Of a DNA stretch of 22,945 nt, positions 1-7,809 are shown in pieces (position 1 is the stretch's first letter; each line of letters opens with the position of its first letter). The position numbers were made by a program, and so were the translations under genes. The DNA comes from CAZGSV01 sp964528605 (GTDB lineage Bacteria > Armatimonadota > Zipacnadia > CAZGSV01), in the NCBI GenBank assembly GCA_964528605.1, contig CAZGSV010000051.1:1-22945 (forward strand). The letters run 5' to 3'. The notes below the pieces were generated by a model that saw only the letters and a list, made by a program, of their open reading frames with translations, was not told where the DNA came from and did not search any database.

Positions 1-113
1 GCTTCGGCAGCAGCGACTGCCGCTGCCGCACGCACCTGCTCTATTCGCCTGCCTCCCCCCTCCTGCGCCTCGAAACCGGCGCCCTCTTCGACGCTCGCCT
101 GCAAGCCTCTTAG
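1..113 (+). CDS. C-terminal end of an unidentified protein (partial)
   Basis: An open frame enters from the left edge (codons in phase from position 3) and stops at TAG 111-113. The last 36 residues are readable. They include a Cys-rich stretch DCRCRTHLLYSP and end in LFDARLQAS. Third codon positions are almost all G or C, as in the neighbouring genes, which supports real coding. No family was recognised from this short tail. It lies 51 bases before the CCA-enzyme gene on the same strand and could be the previous gene of that transcription unit. Confidence 0.45.
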   Translation, partial: FGSSDCRCRTHLLYSPASPLLRLETGALFDARLQAS

Positions 114-124
114 ACCCACGCGTT

Positions 125-152
125 TTGTGGCTCCGCCCCTAGGGTGTAACCT
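125..152 (+). promoter_or_regulatory. Weak candidate promoter before the CCA-enzyme gene
   Basis: TTGTGG (125-130) and TAACCT (147-152) are separated by 16 bases. Transcription would start only a few bases before the ATG at 165, giving an almost leaderless mRNA. The match is modest and this is a suggestion only. Confidence 0.2.
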
Positions 153-164
153 GTTAGGCGCACC

Positions 165-1640
165 ATGTCACCGGCCACGCTCGTTCCCGTTCAGATAGCA
201 GATGGCACCCTTGCCGAGGCGCTCAGCCGCGTGCTCGCCGCAGCGGCGGGGGCAACTTACCTAGTAGGCGGGGCGGTCCGCGACCTCCTCCTGCGCCGCA
301 GCCCGCGCGACCTCGACGTAGTCGTGGAGGCTGATGCTATCCAACTCGGACGCCGCTTAGAGCAGGAAACCGCCTGCAAGCCGGTGGTGCTGAACGAGCG
401 CCCGGCTGTAGTCAGGCTGGTCTGGCACGCCGGCGCGCAAGTCCTCGACCTGCTGGAACTCGAGGGCACTCTCGACCAGGACCTGCGCCGCCGCGACTGC
501 ACCGTCAACGCCATGGCCCTCCGCCTCGTGCCGACTGACGCCGGCCTCGCCGGCGAACTGCGCGACCCCCTGAGTGGCAGGGACGACCTCCATGCTCGCC
601 TGCTTCGCATGACTTCGGAACATGCCCTCACCGAAGATCCCGTGCGCGTGCTCAGAGTGTTCCGTCTTGCCGCTCAACTCGGATTTGAGGTCGAGGACCG
701 GACCCGCTCCGCCATCGTCCGCCACGCCGACGAAGTCCGCAGGGCTGCACCGGAGCGCGTGCAGGAGGAACTCCTCCTCCTGCTCGAGGCCACGCCATGC
801 AATCAGGCGCTCCGCGACTGCGCGGCCTCGGGCGTGCTCCTCCAAGCCCTACCGGAACTGGCGCCTCTGCGCGGCCTCGGTGAGAACGGATACCACCACC
901 TCGACGCCTGGGCGCATTCGCTTGAAGTGGTCGAGGCCCTCGACACCCTCCTGCTGGGTGAACAACCCCTCCTGGAGCCCGACGTGCTGGCCCAGGCCCA
1001 GGCGCTTCTGGCTCGTCCCTATCTCACCGGCTGCACAAATGTCGCTCTTCTCAAACTGGCCGGCCTACTCCACGACGTCGGCAAGCCCGCCACGGCAACC
1101 CAGGACGAGCGCGGCCTCCATTTCTACCGCCACGACGTACTGGGCGCGCAGGTGGCCGAGGACATCGCTGCTCGCCTCCGTTTCTCCCGCGAGGCCCAGC
1201 GCGCGCTCGCGCTCCTGGTGCGCGAGCACCTCAGGCCCGGCTTCCTCGCCGACCTGCCGGCCTCCTCCGAGCGCGCGGTCAACAGGTTCTTCCGTCGCTT
1301 GGGTGACCAGGCGGTGGCTGCGCTCCTCTTGGCTCTTGCGGACCGCCTCGCCGCCCGCGGTCCTGCCGCCACCGAGGAGTGGCTCCTGCGCCAGGCGCGC
1401 ACCGTTAACACCCTGGCCAGAGAGTACTTCCGCCGCGCTCAGCAGCCCGCCAGTGAGCCGCTCCTCAACGGCCATGACCTAATGGCGCGCTACGACCTCC
1501 AGCCCGGCCGCCTCGTTGGCAAGGCCCTGGCCCTCTTGCGCCGCGCGCAGCAAGAAGGCCAGCTGCGTACCCGCGCGGAGGCCGAGGCCTGGCTCGACGC
1601 AAGAATGCCGCAACTGCTGAGGGACACCAGTGGCCGCTGA
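165..1640 (+). CDS. CCA tRNA nucleotidyltransferase / poly(A) polymerase family protein with HD domain
   Basis: Class II CCA-adding enzymes add or repair the 3' CCA end of tRNAs using CTP and ATP; relatives add poly(A). Three things are visible in this 491-residue protein. The nucleotidyltransferase fold carries GGAVRD (35-40) and the metal-binding DLD (Asp49, Asp51). RRRDCTVNAMA (108-118) is followed by the EDPVRVLRVFRLAAQLGF segment typical of the head/neck region. An HD domain shows His251, LLHDVGKP (His303/Asp304) and YRHD (His323/Asp324), usually linked to phosphohydrolase activity. The length suits the HD-containing bacterial form. The start is ATG 165, with only a weak upstream GGCG-like ribosome site. 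The 3' end overlaps the next gene by 11 bases, which implies co-translation. CCA-adding and poly(A)-adding specificity cannot be separated by eye, so no symbol is given. Confidence 0.93.
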   Translation: MSPATLVPVQIADGTLAEALSRVLAAAAGATYLVGGAVRDLLLRRSPRDLDVVVEADAIQLGRRLEQETACKPVVLNERPAVVRLVWHAGAQVLDLLELEGTLDQDLRRRDCTVNAMALRLVPTDAGLAGELRDPLSGRDDLHARLLRMTSEHALTEDPVRVLRVFRLAAQLGFEVEDRTRSAIVRHADEVRRAAPERVQEELLLLLEATPCNQALRDCAASGVLLQALPELAPLRGLGENGYHHLDAWAHSLEVVEALDTLLLGEQPLLEPDVLAQAQALLARPYLTGCTNVALLKLAGLLHDVGKPATATQDERGLHFYRHDVLGAQVAEDIAARLRFSREAQRALALLVREHLRPGFLADLPASSERAVNRFFRRLGDQAVAALLLALADRLAARGPAATEEWLLRQARTVNTLAREYFRRAQQPASEPLLNGHDLMARYDLQPGRLVGKALALLRRAQQEGQLRTRAEAEAWLDARMPQLLRDTSGR

Positions 1641-2448
1641 CCTCCATATCCACACCCATTACTCCGACGGCCTCGACTCGCCTGCATACGTGGTCGCGTG
1701 CGCTCAAGAAGCCGGCCTGACCGCCCTCGCCATCTGCGATCACGACTGCGTCGCTGGCGTGCAAGAGGCCGTCGCCGCGGCCGGCCAAAGCCTCCAGGTC
1801 ATCACCGGCGTGGAGATCAACGCCGAGGAGGCGGGCCGCGAATACCACATCCTCGGCTACGGCTTCTCCCTCGAGGCCGCCGGCCTCGCCAGGCTCACCG
1901 AGTGGCTCCAACAAACGCGCCTCGACCGCCTGGGCCGCTTCCTGGCGGTGCTGGGCAAACACGGCATTCAGGTGGCCCCTGAGGAAGTGCTCGCGGTGGC
2001 GGGGCCGGGCGCTGTCGGGCGACCCCATCTGGCCAAGGTGCTCGCCGCCAAGCGCTACGCCAGCGGAATCAAGGAGGCCTTCAGGAAGTTCCTCGCGCCC
2101 GGCAGGCCCACTTACGTCCCCCGCGAACGCGTCTCCCCCGCGCGCGCCGTTGAGATCGTGCGCCAGGTCGGTGGCGTGCCCGTGCTCGCCCACCCTGTCT
2201 ACGTCACCGGCCGCAGCGACCTCTCTCGCTTCGTTGACCTGGGCATCGAGGGCGTCGAAGTGGCCCATCCGCTGCTCACGCCGGGCCAGACCGAGGTGCT
2301 CCGCGGCCTGGCCTGCCACTGGGGGCTCCTCACTACCGCCGGCTCCGACTACCACGGCGGCATGATGGAGGAAGGTGTGCAGGTCGGCGCCGTCAGCTGC
2401 TCCGATGAAGAGGTCGCCGCGCTCTTGAACCGCGTCCCTCAGTTGTGA
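1630..2448 (+). CDS. PHP-domain phosphoesterase (RNase AM / TrpH-like)
   Basis: This 272-residue protein has the PHP-fold metal ligands in order: HIHTH (His6, His8), ICDHD (Asp37, His38), GVEIN (Glu62), EYHILGYGF (His73), GVPVLAHP, and near the C-terminus AGSDYHGG. This arrangement is that of the YciV/TrpH group. Known members are 5'-3' exoribonucleases that trim short 5' leaders of rRNA, or 3',5'-nucleoside bisphosphate phosphatases. Assigning one of these activities here is inference. The start is GTG 1630, inside the end of the CCA-enzyme gene, so the two are probably translationally coupled. Both neighbours act on RNA ends or tRNA, which favours the RNA role. Confidence 0.88.
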   Translation: MAADLHIHTHYSDGLDSPAYVVACAQEAGLTALAICDHDCVAGVQEAVAAAGQSLQVITGVEINAEEAGREYHILGYGFSLEAAGLARLTEWLQQTRLDRLGRFLAVLGKHGIQVAPEEVLAVAGPGAVGRPHLAKVLAAKRYASGIKEAFRKFLAPGRPTYVPRERVSPARAVEIVRQVGGVPVLAHPVYVTGRSDLSRFVDLGIEGVEVAHPLLTPGQTEVLRGLACHWGLLTTAGSDYHGGMMEEGVQVGAVSCSDEEVAALLNRVPQL

Positions 2449-2491
2449 GCTCACTTTCTTTGTGGCATCATTGTTGCAAGCAACGTAAGCC

Positions 2492-2508
2492 CACGCATGT
2501 CTTGCGTG
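2492..2508 (+). terminator. Weak hairpin after the PHP gene
   Basis: CACGCA (2492-2497) pairs with TGCGTG (2503-2508) across a 5-base loop and is followed by TTCTC rather than a T-run. A second small hairpin GTTGC-AA-GCAAC lies just upstream. Termination is possible but unproven. The rest of this 87-base gap is less GC-rich than its surroundings. Confidence 0.2.
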
Positions 2509-2535
2509 TTCTCGGCTAACTGGAGGTAGACAACC

Positions 2536-2733
2536 ATGGCAATGAAGATTACGGATGCCTGCACCGGCTGCGACCTCTGCCGCGAAGACTGTCCCACTCA
2601 AGCCATTAGCGAAGGCGATCCCATCTACGTCATAGATGCCGACCTCTGCGATGAGTGCGCCAGCCGCCCGGACAAGCCCGGAGAGTCCCAGTGCCTCGAA
2701 GTCTGTCCGGTAGAGGCGCCGGTAAAGGCGTAA
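2536..2733 (+). CDS. 2[4Fe-4S] ferredoxin (Allochromatium/YfhL type)
   Basis: This 65-residue electron carrier has eight cysteines. Cys9, 12, 15 and 19 form the classic CxxCxxC...CP motif. Cys38, 41, 53 and 57 form a second motif with an 11-residue insertion between the second and third cysteines. That lengthened second motif is the hallmark of the Alvin/YfhL subgroup, which has unusually low redox potentials. The start is ATG 2536, fixed by a strong GGAGGT site at 2522-2527 with an 8-base gap. It sits 173 bases upstream of the radical-SAM enzyme MiaB, which needs two electrons per catalytic cycle. Service to MiaB is plausible from position but not shown. Confidence 0.9.
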   Translation: MAMKITDACTGCDLCREDCPTQAISEGDPIYVIDADLCDECASRPDKPGESQCLEVCPVEAPVKA

Positions 2734-2794
2734 TAGCCCATCCTCACATCATTAGGGGGTTCTGGCCGGCTGCGGCATGGCCGCGTGTGTACGG

Positions 2795-2816
2795 CCAGGC
2801 GCCGGTTTCGGCCTGG
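2795..2816 (+). terminator. Possible hairpin terminator after the ferredoxin gene
   Basis: CCAGG...CCG-GTTT-CGG...CCTGG forms an 8-bp stem with a 2-base bulge. It has no following T-run. It lies in the 170-base gap between ferredoxin and miaB, which also holds a perfect 12-base palindrome CCGCGATCGCGG at 2831-2842. No clear promoter was seen in the gap. Confidence 0.2.
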
Positions 2817-2893
2817 GGTCCCCGGGCCGTCCGCGATCGCGGCTTGACCGTCGCCTCTCATGCGGGGCCCTCCTAGCGGAATGACCAACTTGC

Positions 2894-2899
2894 GGGGAG
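2894..2899 (+). promoter_or_regulatory. Ribosome binding site deciding the miaB start
   Basis: GGGGAG lies 7 bases before ATG 2907 but only 4 bases before an in-frame GTG at 2904. The ATG is therefore the better start. Confidence 0.55.
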
Positions 2900-2906
2900 T
2901 CCAGTG

Positions 2907-4220
2907 ATGTCCGTGCGCAAGCGCGCCTGCGTTATTACCTACGGCTGCCAGATGAACCAGTACGAGTCCGCCGTCATCGAGCGCATGCTCGTCGAGCGCG
3001 GCTTCGAACTCGGCGCCTCCCCTGAGCAGGCGGACCTGGTGGTGATGAACACCTGCACGGTCCGCGCTCGGCCCGAGCATAAAGTCTTCAGCGAACTGGG
3101 CCTCCTGCGCCGGCAGAAAGAACGGCGCCCGGCCATGAGAATCGTGGTCTGCGGCTGCGTCGCGCAGCAGTGGGGCGCGGGCCTACTGCAAAGGGCGCCG
3201 CAGGTGGACGCGGTCATCGGTCCCCGCGACCTCGGCGCCCTGGCGCGCTACCTCGACGGCGAGTTGGCTCCCACCGGTCTGGTCGCGGGCTGTCTGGACG
3301 GCAACCCGTTCGTGGACACCCCTCCCCTCGTGCGCGCAGGCCAAGCGACCGCCTTCGTCACCGTCGTCGAGGGCTGCTCCTACTTCTGCCGTTACTGCAT
3401 CGTGCCCTACGTTAGAGGCCAGGCCGTCAGCAGGCCGCTCGAGGCCATACTGCGCGAGCTGGAGTTCCTCGCCTCCCGCGGCGTCCAGGACGTGACTCTC
3501 TTGGGTCAGAGCGTCAACTCTTACGGCAAGGACGGCGGGGGGGGCGGCTCTTTCGTCGAGTTGCTGCGCCGCGTGCACCAGGTCGAGGGCATCGAGCGCA
3601 TCAGGTTCACCAGCGCCCATCCCAGAGACTTCACCGAGGAACTCATCGAAACCGTCGCCGCCCTGCCCAAGGTCTGTGAGCACTTCCATCTTCCTCTGCA
3701 GTCCGGCGACGACGCCGTCCTCAAGGCCATGGGGCGCCGCTATACCTCGGCCGACTACCTCAAGATTGTGGACCGGCTCCGCGAACTCATCCCCGGCGTC
3801 GCCGTCAGCACCGACGTCATGGTCGGCTTCCCCGGCGAGACCGAAGCAGCCTACCGCAACACCTTGCGCCTAATGGCCCGCGTGCGCTTCGACCAAGCCT
3901 TCATGTTCAAGTACTCTGACCGCCCCGGCACGCGCGCCGCCGACATGCCGGACAAGGTCGAGGCCCCCGAGAAGCAGCGCCGCCTCCAGGAACTCGTGGC
4001 GCAGCAGAACCGCGTTGCCGCGCAGATCAACGCCGCGCTGCAAGGAGAGGAGTTCGAGGTGCTGGTCGAGGGCCCGGACGCCACTGGCCGCTATATGACC
4101 GGACGCACCCGCACCAACAAGATCTTCCACCTCGAGGGCCAGGCCCACCCATGTCAGTTCCTCCGCGCCCGCGCCGAGCACACCTATCTCTGGGGCTTCC
4201 GCGGCAGGATAGGAGAATAG
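2907..4220 (+). CDS. miaB: tRNA-2-methylthio-N6-dimethylallyladenosine synthase
   Basis: This radical-SAM enzyme adds the 2-methylthio group to i6A37 of tRNAs next to the anticodon, using SAM and two [4Fe-4S] clusters. From the ATG at 2907 it has 437 residues. The N-terminal UPF0004 domain holds the auxiliary-cluster cysteines Cys14 (YGCQMN), Cys50 (NTCTVR) and Cys84 (CGCVAQ). The radical-SAM motif EGCSYFCRYC supplies Cys157, 161 and 164. TSAHPRDF and HLPLQSGDD follow, and a TRAM RNA-binding domain ends the protein. YGCQMNQYES together with the NTCTVR motif favours MiaB over MtaB or RimO. A run of eight G at 3537-3544 encodes a glycine-rich loop without disturbing the frame. The stop lies inside the left arm of the 4212-4340 palindrome. 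Confidence 0.93.
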   Translation: MSVRKRACVITYGCQMNQYESAVIERMLVERGFELGASPEQADLVVMNTCTVRARPEHKVFSELGLLRRQKERRPAMRIVVCGCVAQQWGAGLLQRAPQVDAVIGPRDLGALARYLDGELAPTGLVAGCLDGNPFVDTPPLVRAGQATAFVTVVEGCSYFCRYCIVPYVRGQAVSRPLEAILRELEFLASRGVQDVTLLGQSVNSYGKDGGGGGSFVELLRRVHQVEGIERIRFTSAHPRDFTEELIETVAALPKVCEHFHLPLQSGDDAVLKAMGRRYTSADYLKIVDRLRELIPGVAVSTDVMVGFPGETEAAYRNTLRLMARVRFDQAFMFKYSDRPGTRAADMPDKVEAPEKQRRLQELVAQQNRVAAQINAALQGEEFEVLVEGPDATGRYMTGRTRTNKIFHLEGQAHPCQFLRARAEHTYLWGFRGRIGE

Positions 4221-4340
4221 GGAGAAAACGCCGCAGGATAGGATAGGAAACCAGGGACAGTAACCCACTCTCAGACGGCGCGATGCGCTGCCTGCAAGAC
4301 TGGTGAAAAATGGGCTGCTGTCCCCATTCTCCCTATCTCC
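4212..4340. repeat. 129-bp imperfect palindrome between convergent genes (MITE/REP-like or bidirectional terminator)
   Basis: Two nested pairs of inverted arms are visible. The outer arms are 4212-4226 and 4327-4340, sharing ATAGGGAGAA/TTCTCCCTAT plus a further GGAG/CTCC after one bulged base. The inner arms are 4254-4267 (GGGACAGTAACCCA) and 4311-4324, matching at 11 of 14 positions. A small GCGC-GAT-GCGC hairpin sits in the loop. The element covers the last codons of miaB and of the PilZ gene, so it could terminate transcription from both sides. Its mobile-element-like form suggests insertion of a small non-autonomous element. Confidence 0.6.
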
Positions 4341-5385
4341 GAATTCCGCGCCGCAACAACTCCCGTTCCCTCTCCACCACAAACGCCACAATCCGCTCCC
4401 GCTGCGACCGCCGAATCTCCGTGAAGCGCGCCCGCACCTCGTAACCGCCCTCCTCCGCCGGCTCGCACGTCAGCGGCGCTGCCCGCGCCTCCACCTGCTC
4501 CCGTCCCTCCGGAATCTCAATCGTGAACGACACCGTCATCAGCGGCCGCCCCCGGATGCGGTGGTCCGTCACCATCCGCAGCCCCGAGCCGCTCAGGTTC
4601 GTAATCACCCCGGTATAAGGAAGCAGCAGTTCCGGCGCGTCGCTCGCCGGCGCCTCTTGCGGGTCAAGTCGGAAGCGGCACGGCAGGTAGGCCTCCATCC
4701 GAAAGAACTCCCGGCGCTCCAGGCGCTGCACCTTCTCCGGCCGCTGTAGCACCAGCAGCGGGTGCGGCCCCGGCAGCCGTCGCATTATCTCCGTCTCGAA
4801 GCGATAGGAGTAGCGCCCATGCCGGAAGGACACCATCAGCCCGCGGCCCGGATGCAACAGCACGTTCGCCTCGTCCGGAGTGGGCACCGCCAGCGTGCTC
4901 GAGTCAATGCCCTCGATGCGCACCGGGTAAATCTGCGCCAGGTCCGTCCCCTGCGGCTCCACCAGTACCCCTTGCCCCCGGTGCAGCAAGCGCGACGCCT
5001 CCACCAGCCCGCGGCTTATCTCGTGCTCTATCTGAGACTGCGCTACCTCCCGCCGCCGCGCCTGGCGCCGTTGCCAAGCCCAGACGGCGATCACCAGCGC
5101 CGTCACTCCCACCGCGAAGGCAACCAGGCCGAGAGCCTGTCCCCAACGCTCGTGCGGGTGAGGCGGCGCGCCGCCAAATGCCCGCGCCAGCGCATCCAGA
5201 AACGCCTCCAGGCGCGTCTCGGCCGCCGCCCCCCCCGCGGAGACCACCAGCGCCCCTAAAGCAAGGCCGGCGTCCAGCAGGAATCTGCCAGGGGGGCCGC
5301 GCCTCTGCAGGCCTACCACAACCCGCGAACCTCCGTGATCACGCTGCCCCCGCTGCGCTCGCCGGCGCTCACTCCGTCCCCTCAC
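4333..5385 (-). CDS. Membrane-anchored PilZ domain protein (PilZN + PilZ), putative c-di-GMP receptor
   Basis: This 350-residue protein has a basic N-terminus, then a hydrophobic segment at about 35-55 ending in AAA (signal-peptide-like), and a second membrane segment at about 84-104. A YcgR-N-like beta domain follows (about 135-215, YPVRIEGIDSSTLAVPTP). The PilZ domain has the c-di-GMP motifs RREFFR (RxxxR, Arg225/Arg229) and NLSGSG (NxSxxG, 263-268). PilZN-PilZ proteins bind c-di-GMP and act as brakes or adaptors for flagella or secretion. No motility gene is present here, so the output is unknown. The GTG start (5385-5383) overlaps the TGA of the upstream zinc-ribbon gene as GTGA, so translation is coupled to it. 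The 3' end enters the 4212-4340 palindrome. Confidence 0.82.
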   Translation of the reverse strand: MRGRSERRRAQRGQRDHGGSRVVVGLQRRGPPGRFLLDAGLALGALVVSAGGAAAETRLEAFLDALARAFGGAPPHPHERWGQALGLVAFAVGVTALVIAVWAWQRRQARRREVAQSQIEHEISRGLVEASRLLHRGQGVLVEPQGTDLAQIYPVRIEGIDSSTLAVPTPDEANVLLHPGRGLMVSFRHGRYSYRFETEIMRRLPGPHPLLVLQRPEKVQRLERREFFRMEAYLPCRFRLDPQEAPASDAPELLLPYTGVITNLSGSGLRMVTDHRIRGRPLMTVSFTIEIPEGREQVEARAAPLTCEPAEEGGYEVRARFTEIRRSQRERIVAFVVERERELLRRGIRR

Positions 5386-6212
5386 TTCGCCGCTGGGCTG
5401 ACGCCGAGGTCGCGCAACAGCGCTTGCTCGTTGTGCAGCGTCACGCCCTCCGGAGGCTTGAAGCGCACCTCCGGCGGAAAAGCCTGATCGAACGCGAATG
5501 CCTCGTAGTCAATCTCGAAGGCCGTCTTCCCGCTCTTCACCCGCGCCCGCAGCGGCGTCAGCGAACGCGCGGACAGATAGAGCGTCCCTTTCTGCCCGCC
5601 CATATCCACCTCCAGCGTGTAGGCGCGCTCCCCCTTGATCTTGACGGTGGGCCCCTTGCGCACCACCGCCTTCTTGATCCCCGTCGCCCGCATCGCCGAG
5701 GGCGCGCCCAGATTGGCCAGCGTGGGCTGCACCACGCTGTCCGTGAGCGTCGCCGACGGCCTCACCCACCAAAGGTCGAGCGCCTCCAAATGCCCGAAAG
5801 TGTTGGTGCCGTCGCACATCGCCTCCGCCGCGCCCGTGCCGCCCTCGTTCCACGTCCACGCCCGTTCCGGCTTCTCGATCGCCAACGCCGAGCGCACCTG
5901 CACGCCGTCCTCCAACTTGAGCGTGTACCTCATGTAGATCTTCTTCGCAGCCTCGGCGCGCTCGCCCAGCCTGCGGAAGATCGTCTCCGCGGGGAGCAGC
6001 CCGTATAGGTAGGCGTAAACACCCACCCCGATCGCGGCGAGCGCCACCAGCGCCGCCAGGCCGATCACCCAACCCCGTCTGCGCCCACCGGCCCGAGGCC
6101 GTGCCGCTCGCTCCTTCTTCTCCGTTGCCTCCTGCGCCCCAAGCGGAGCGTAGCAGGCAGCGCAGGTGGCTCGGTCTTCCGGGTTCTCAGCACCGCAGCG
6201 CGGACATTTCAT
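5382..6212 (-). CDS. Zinc-ribbon / single-TM / LolA-like protein 1
   Basis: From ATG 6212 the protein has 276 residues; an in-frame GTG at 6221 is an alternative start. A zinc ribbon with Cys3, 6, 17 and 20 begins at the first residue. A charged linker follows, then a transmembrane helix at about 47-70. The outer part resembles LolA/DUF2092-type lipoprotein-carrier folds: a KGERAYTLEVDMGGQKGTLY strand pair, then FPPEVRFKPPEGVTL near the end. Membership in that fold is inferred from pattern. The cytoplasmic ribbon with an outer domain suggests a signal or quality-control role across the membrane, but no function is established. It shares this layout with the genes at 10390 and 11723, and is coupled by a GTGA overlap to the PilZ gene. 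Confidence 0.78.
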   Translation of the reverse strand: MKCPRCGAENPEDRATCAACYAPLGAQEATEKKERAARPRAGGRRRGWVIGLAALVALAAIGVGVYAYLYGLLPAETIFRRLGERAEAAKKIYMRYTLKLEDGVQVRSALAIEKPERAWTWNEGGTGAAEAMCDGTNTFGHLEALDLWWVRPSATLTDSVVQPTLANLGAPSAMRATGIKKAVVRKGPTVKIKGERAYTLEVDMGGQKGTLYLSARSLTPLRARVKSGKTAFEIDYEAFAFDQAFPPEVRFKPPEGVTLHNEQALLRDLGVSPAAK

Positions 6213-6272
6213 CGCACACACGCCCCGTTGCGCACGTGTCCGAAGGTTCTGCCCCTCGCACTCTGCCCCAAG

Positions 6273-6301
6273 AGGTTAGCAGTCACACCGCGCCTTCGCA
6301 A
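6273..6301 (-). promoter_or_regulatory. Weak candidate promoter for the zinc-ribbon 1 / PilZ operon
   Basis: Reading the minus strand, TTGCGA (6301-6296) and TAACCT (6278-6273) are 17 bases apart, about 60 bases upstream of the zinc-ribbon start. The match is moderate. The same sequence overlaps a CCGCGC/GCGCGG hairpin at 6288-6307. Confidence 0.25.
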
Positions 6302-6327
6302 GCGCGGCGTCATTCGATCGGCCGCCC

Positions 6328-7707
6328 TCACGGCCGCAGCCGATAGGCTCGTACACTGTCAGCCGCCGTCGTTGCCCTGCGGGGATGATCGGCCACGTAC
6401 AGCACCCCCTGATCAACCATGACCGAGGCGTCCTCGCCCGCCTCGTTGAAGGTGCCCACCCGCCGCCCCGTGCGCGCGTCCAACAGCATCCAGAACGGCC
6501 GATCTTCGGGACGGTGGTGCCAGAACCTACGCAGCCAAGCCCAACTGTCGAACTCCTTGCGCTTCGCGCCGATGCAGGCTAGGTCCGACTTGGCGTCGAA
6601 GAACGCGTGGCCCTGCAGCTGGTACCCAACGGGCCGCTCCCCTAGGGGCATGCGATGGGTCCACAGACGCCTCCCCGACCTCATGTCCAGGGCCGACCAA
6701 GTGTTCCTCTTCTGATGCACGTACACGCGTTTTCCCTGATCCATTTCCACCCGGTCGATCGCTTCCCTGAAGCGCCACATCACACGCCCCGTGCCCAGAT
6801 CCACGCGACAGACACCGCGCTCGTCCGGAAACTCGACCAACAAGCAGCCGTGGCCGTTGGTGCGCATGGAGCCCGCCGGCGCTGTCTGCCTCCACAGTTC
6901 CTTGCCCTTGTCTACGTCGTACGCCACCAGCCTGCCGCCCGCGTCCCGGAAGACGACCACCTTACCCACCACGAATTCCCACTCGTCCACCGAGTCCGCC
7001 AGCGAATACCGCGCACGCAGTCGGCCGGTCTCCGCGTCCAGGATAAGAACGTGAGCTTGGGGCCATGGGAAACGGGACTCTACCGCCACCATCCGTTTCC
7101 CTGCCGTTATCGCGTCGAAGTAGGCGGGCACCTGCTTGACCGTATCGCACCTCGTGCCCTCGGCTTCCGCCCCCTTGTCCGGCGATGCTCGCCGCCAGGC
7201 CAACCGTCCGGTCGCCGTGTCCACCGCCACCAAGTGCATGCCAAGGTGGCACGACAAGAAGGCCAGCCGGCCGTTGTAGGCCACGTAAGCCCAGACCTCG
7301 TCCTGCCCGAGTGGATTCCCAGCGGTCCCAACCGCCCAGTGTGGCCTCCCGGTAGCCAAGTCCACTCCGTGCAGCGTGAGCCCACCTCCGGCGCCATACC
7401 AACCCTCCGTGATGACGGCGGTCGAACCGTAGACCGACGCCTCCTCGAAGGGACTTATGTCCGCCCTCCAGAGAAGCCTTCCCGTCGCCGCATCCAGCGC
7501 ATAGGTTGCGTCGTTTGACCCTCTGTAGCCGCCGAGGAAAAGGACGCCGCCTGCTAACAACTCGAACTCCCCCTCTCCTGAAGGCAGCGTCGTCGCCCAC
7601 AGCAACCTCGGCCTTACAGTTCCCCTGAGGAAAAACCCCCAAGACAATAACAGGAGCAGGGCTGCCAGTAGCGCGAGGCGCCTCGCAGTGTATGCCCGTC
7701 TCTTCAT
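6328..7707 (-). CDS. Membrane-anchored PQQ-like beta-propeller protein
   Basis: The frame is open back to TTG 7791, but ATG 7707 is preferred. The protein then opens with a basic MKRRAYTARR and a hydrophobic anchor (about 11-28), and the promoter at 7763-7791 lies upstream of it. The 459-residue product holds about eight propeller repeats with the D-x-x-[TS/K]-G-[RK]-x-x-W signature: DAATGRLLW, DLATGRPHW, DTATGRLAW, DAETGRLRA, DVDKGKELW, DLGTGRVMW, DMRSGRRLW and DARTGRRVG. Such repeats occur in BamB-like scaffolds and in quinoprotein dehydrogenases. No PQQ ligand set could be confirmed, so a scaffold or binding role outside the membrane is more cautious. It precedes the zinc-ribbon 1/PilZ pair on the same strand. 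Confidence 0.85.
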   Translation of the reverse strand: MKRRAYTARRLALLAALLLLLSWGFFLRGTVRPRLLWATTLPSGEGEFELLAGGVLFLGGYRGSNDATYALDAATGRLLWRADISPFEEASVYGSTAVITEGWYGAGGGLTLHGVDLATGRPHWAVGTAGNPLGQDEVWAYVAYNGRLAFLSCHLGMHLVAVDTATGRLAWRRASPDKGAEAEGTRCDTVKQVPAYFDAITAGKRMVAVESRFPWPQAHVLILDAETGRLRARYSLADSVDEWEFVVGKVVVFRDAGGRLVAYDVDKGKELWRQTAPAGSMRTNGHGCLLVEFPDERGVCRVDLGTGRVMWRFREAIDRVEMDQGKRVYVHQKRNTWSALDMRSGRRLWTHRMPLGERPVGYQLQGHAFFDAKSDLACIGAKRKEFDSWAWLRRFWHHRPEDRPFWMLLDARTGRRVGTFNEAGEDASVMVDQGVLYVADHPRRATTAADSVRAYRLRP

Positions 7708-7762
7708 CTTGCTCGCCGCCCCACGGCTCCAAGAATCCTCAGCCGTCTCGCCTCCACTCTCG

Positions 7763-7791
7763 ATTGTCCCACCCCTCGCGCTTCGCATCAA
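7763..7791 (-). promoter_or_regulatory. Promoter for the PQQ-like propeller gene
   Basis: On the minus strand TTGATG (7791-7786) and GACAAT (7768-7763) are separated by exactly 17 bases. The predicted transcript would start near 7756, about 50 bases before ATG 7707. It lies back to back with the plus-strand promoter at 7810-7838. Confidence 0.45.
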
Positions 7792-7809
7792 TGCCTCATC
7801 GCCCGCTCC

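Noticed and set aside
3537..3544. Runs of eight G or C inside several genes (also 9643-9650, 10573-10580, 12394-12401, 20821-20828) as possible phase-variation tracts.
   Set aside because: A handful of such runs is expected by chance in about 23 kb at this GC content, and all keep the reading frame in glycine or proline codons or linkers.
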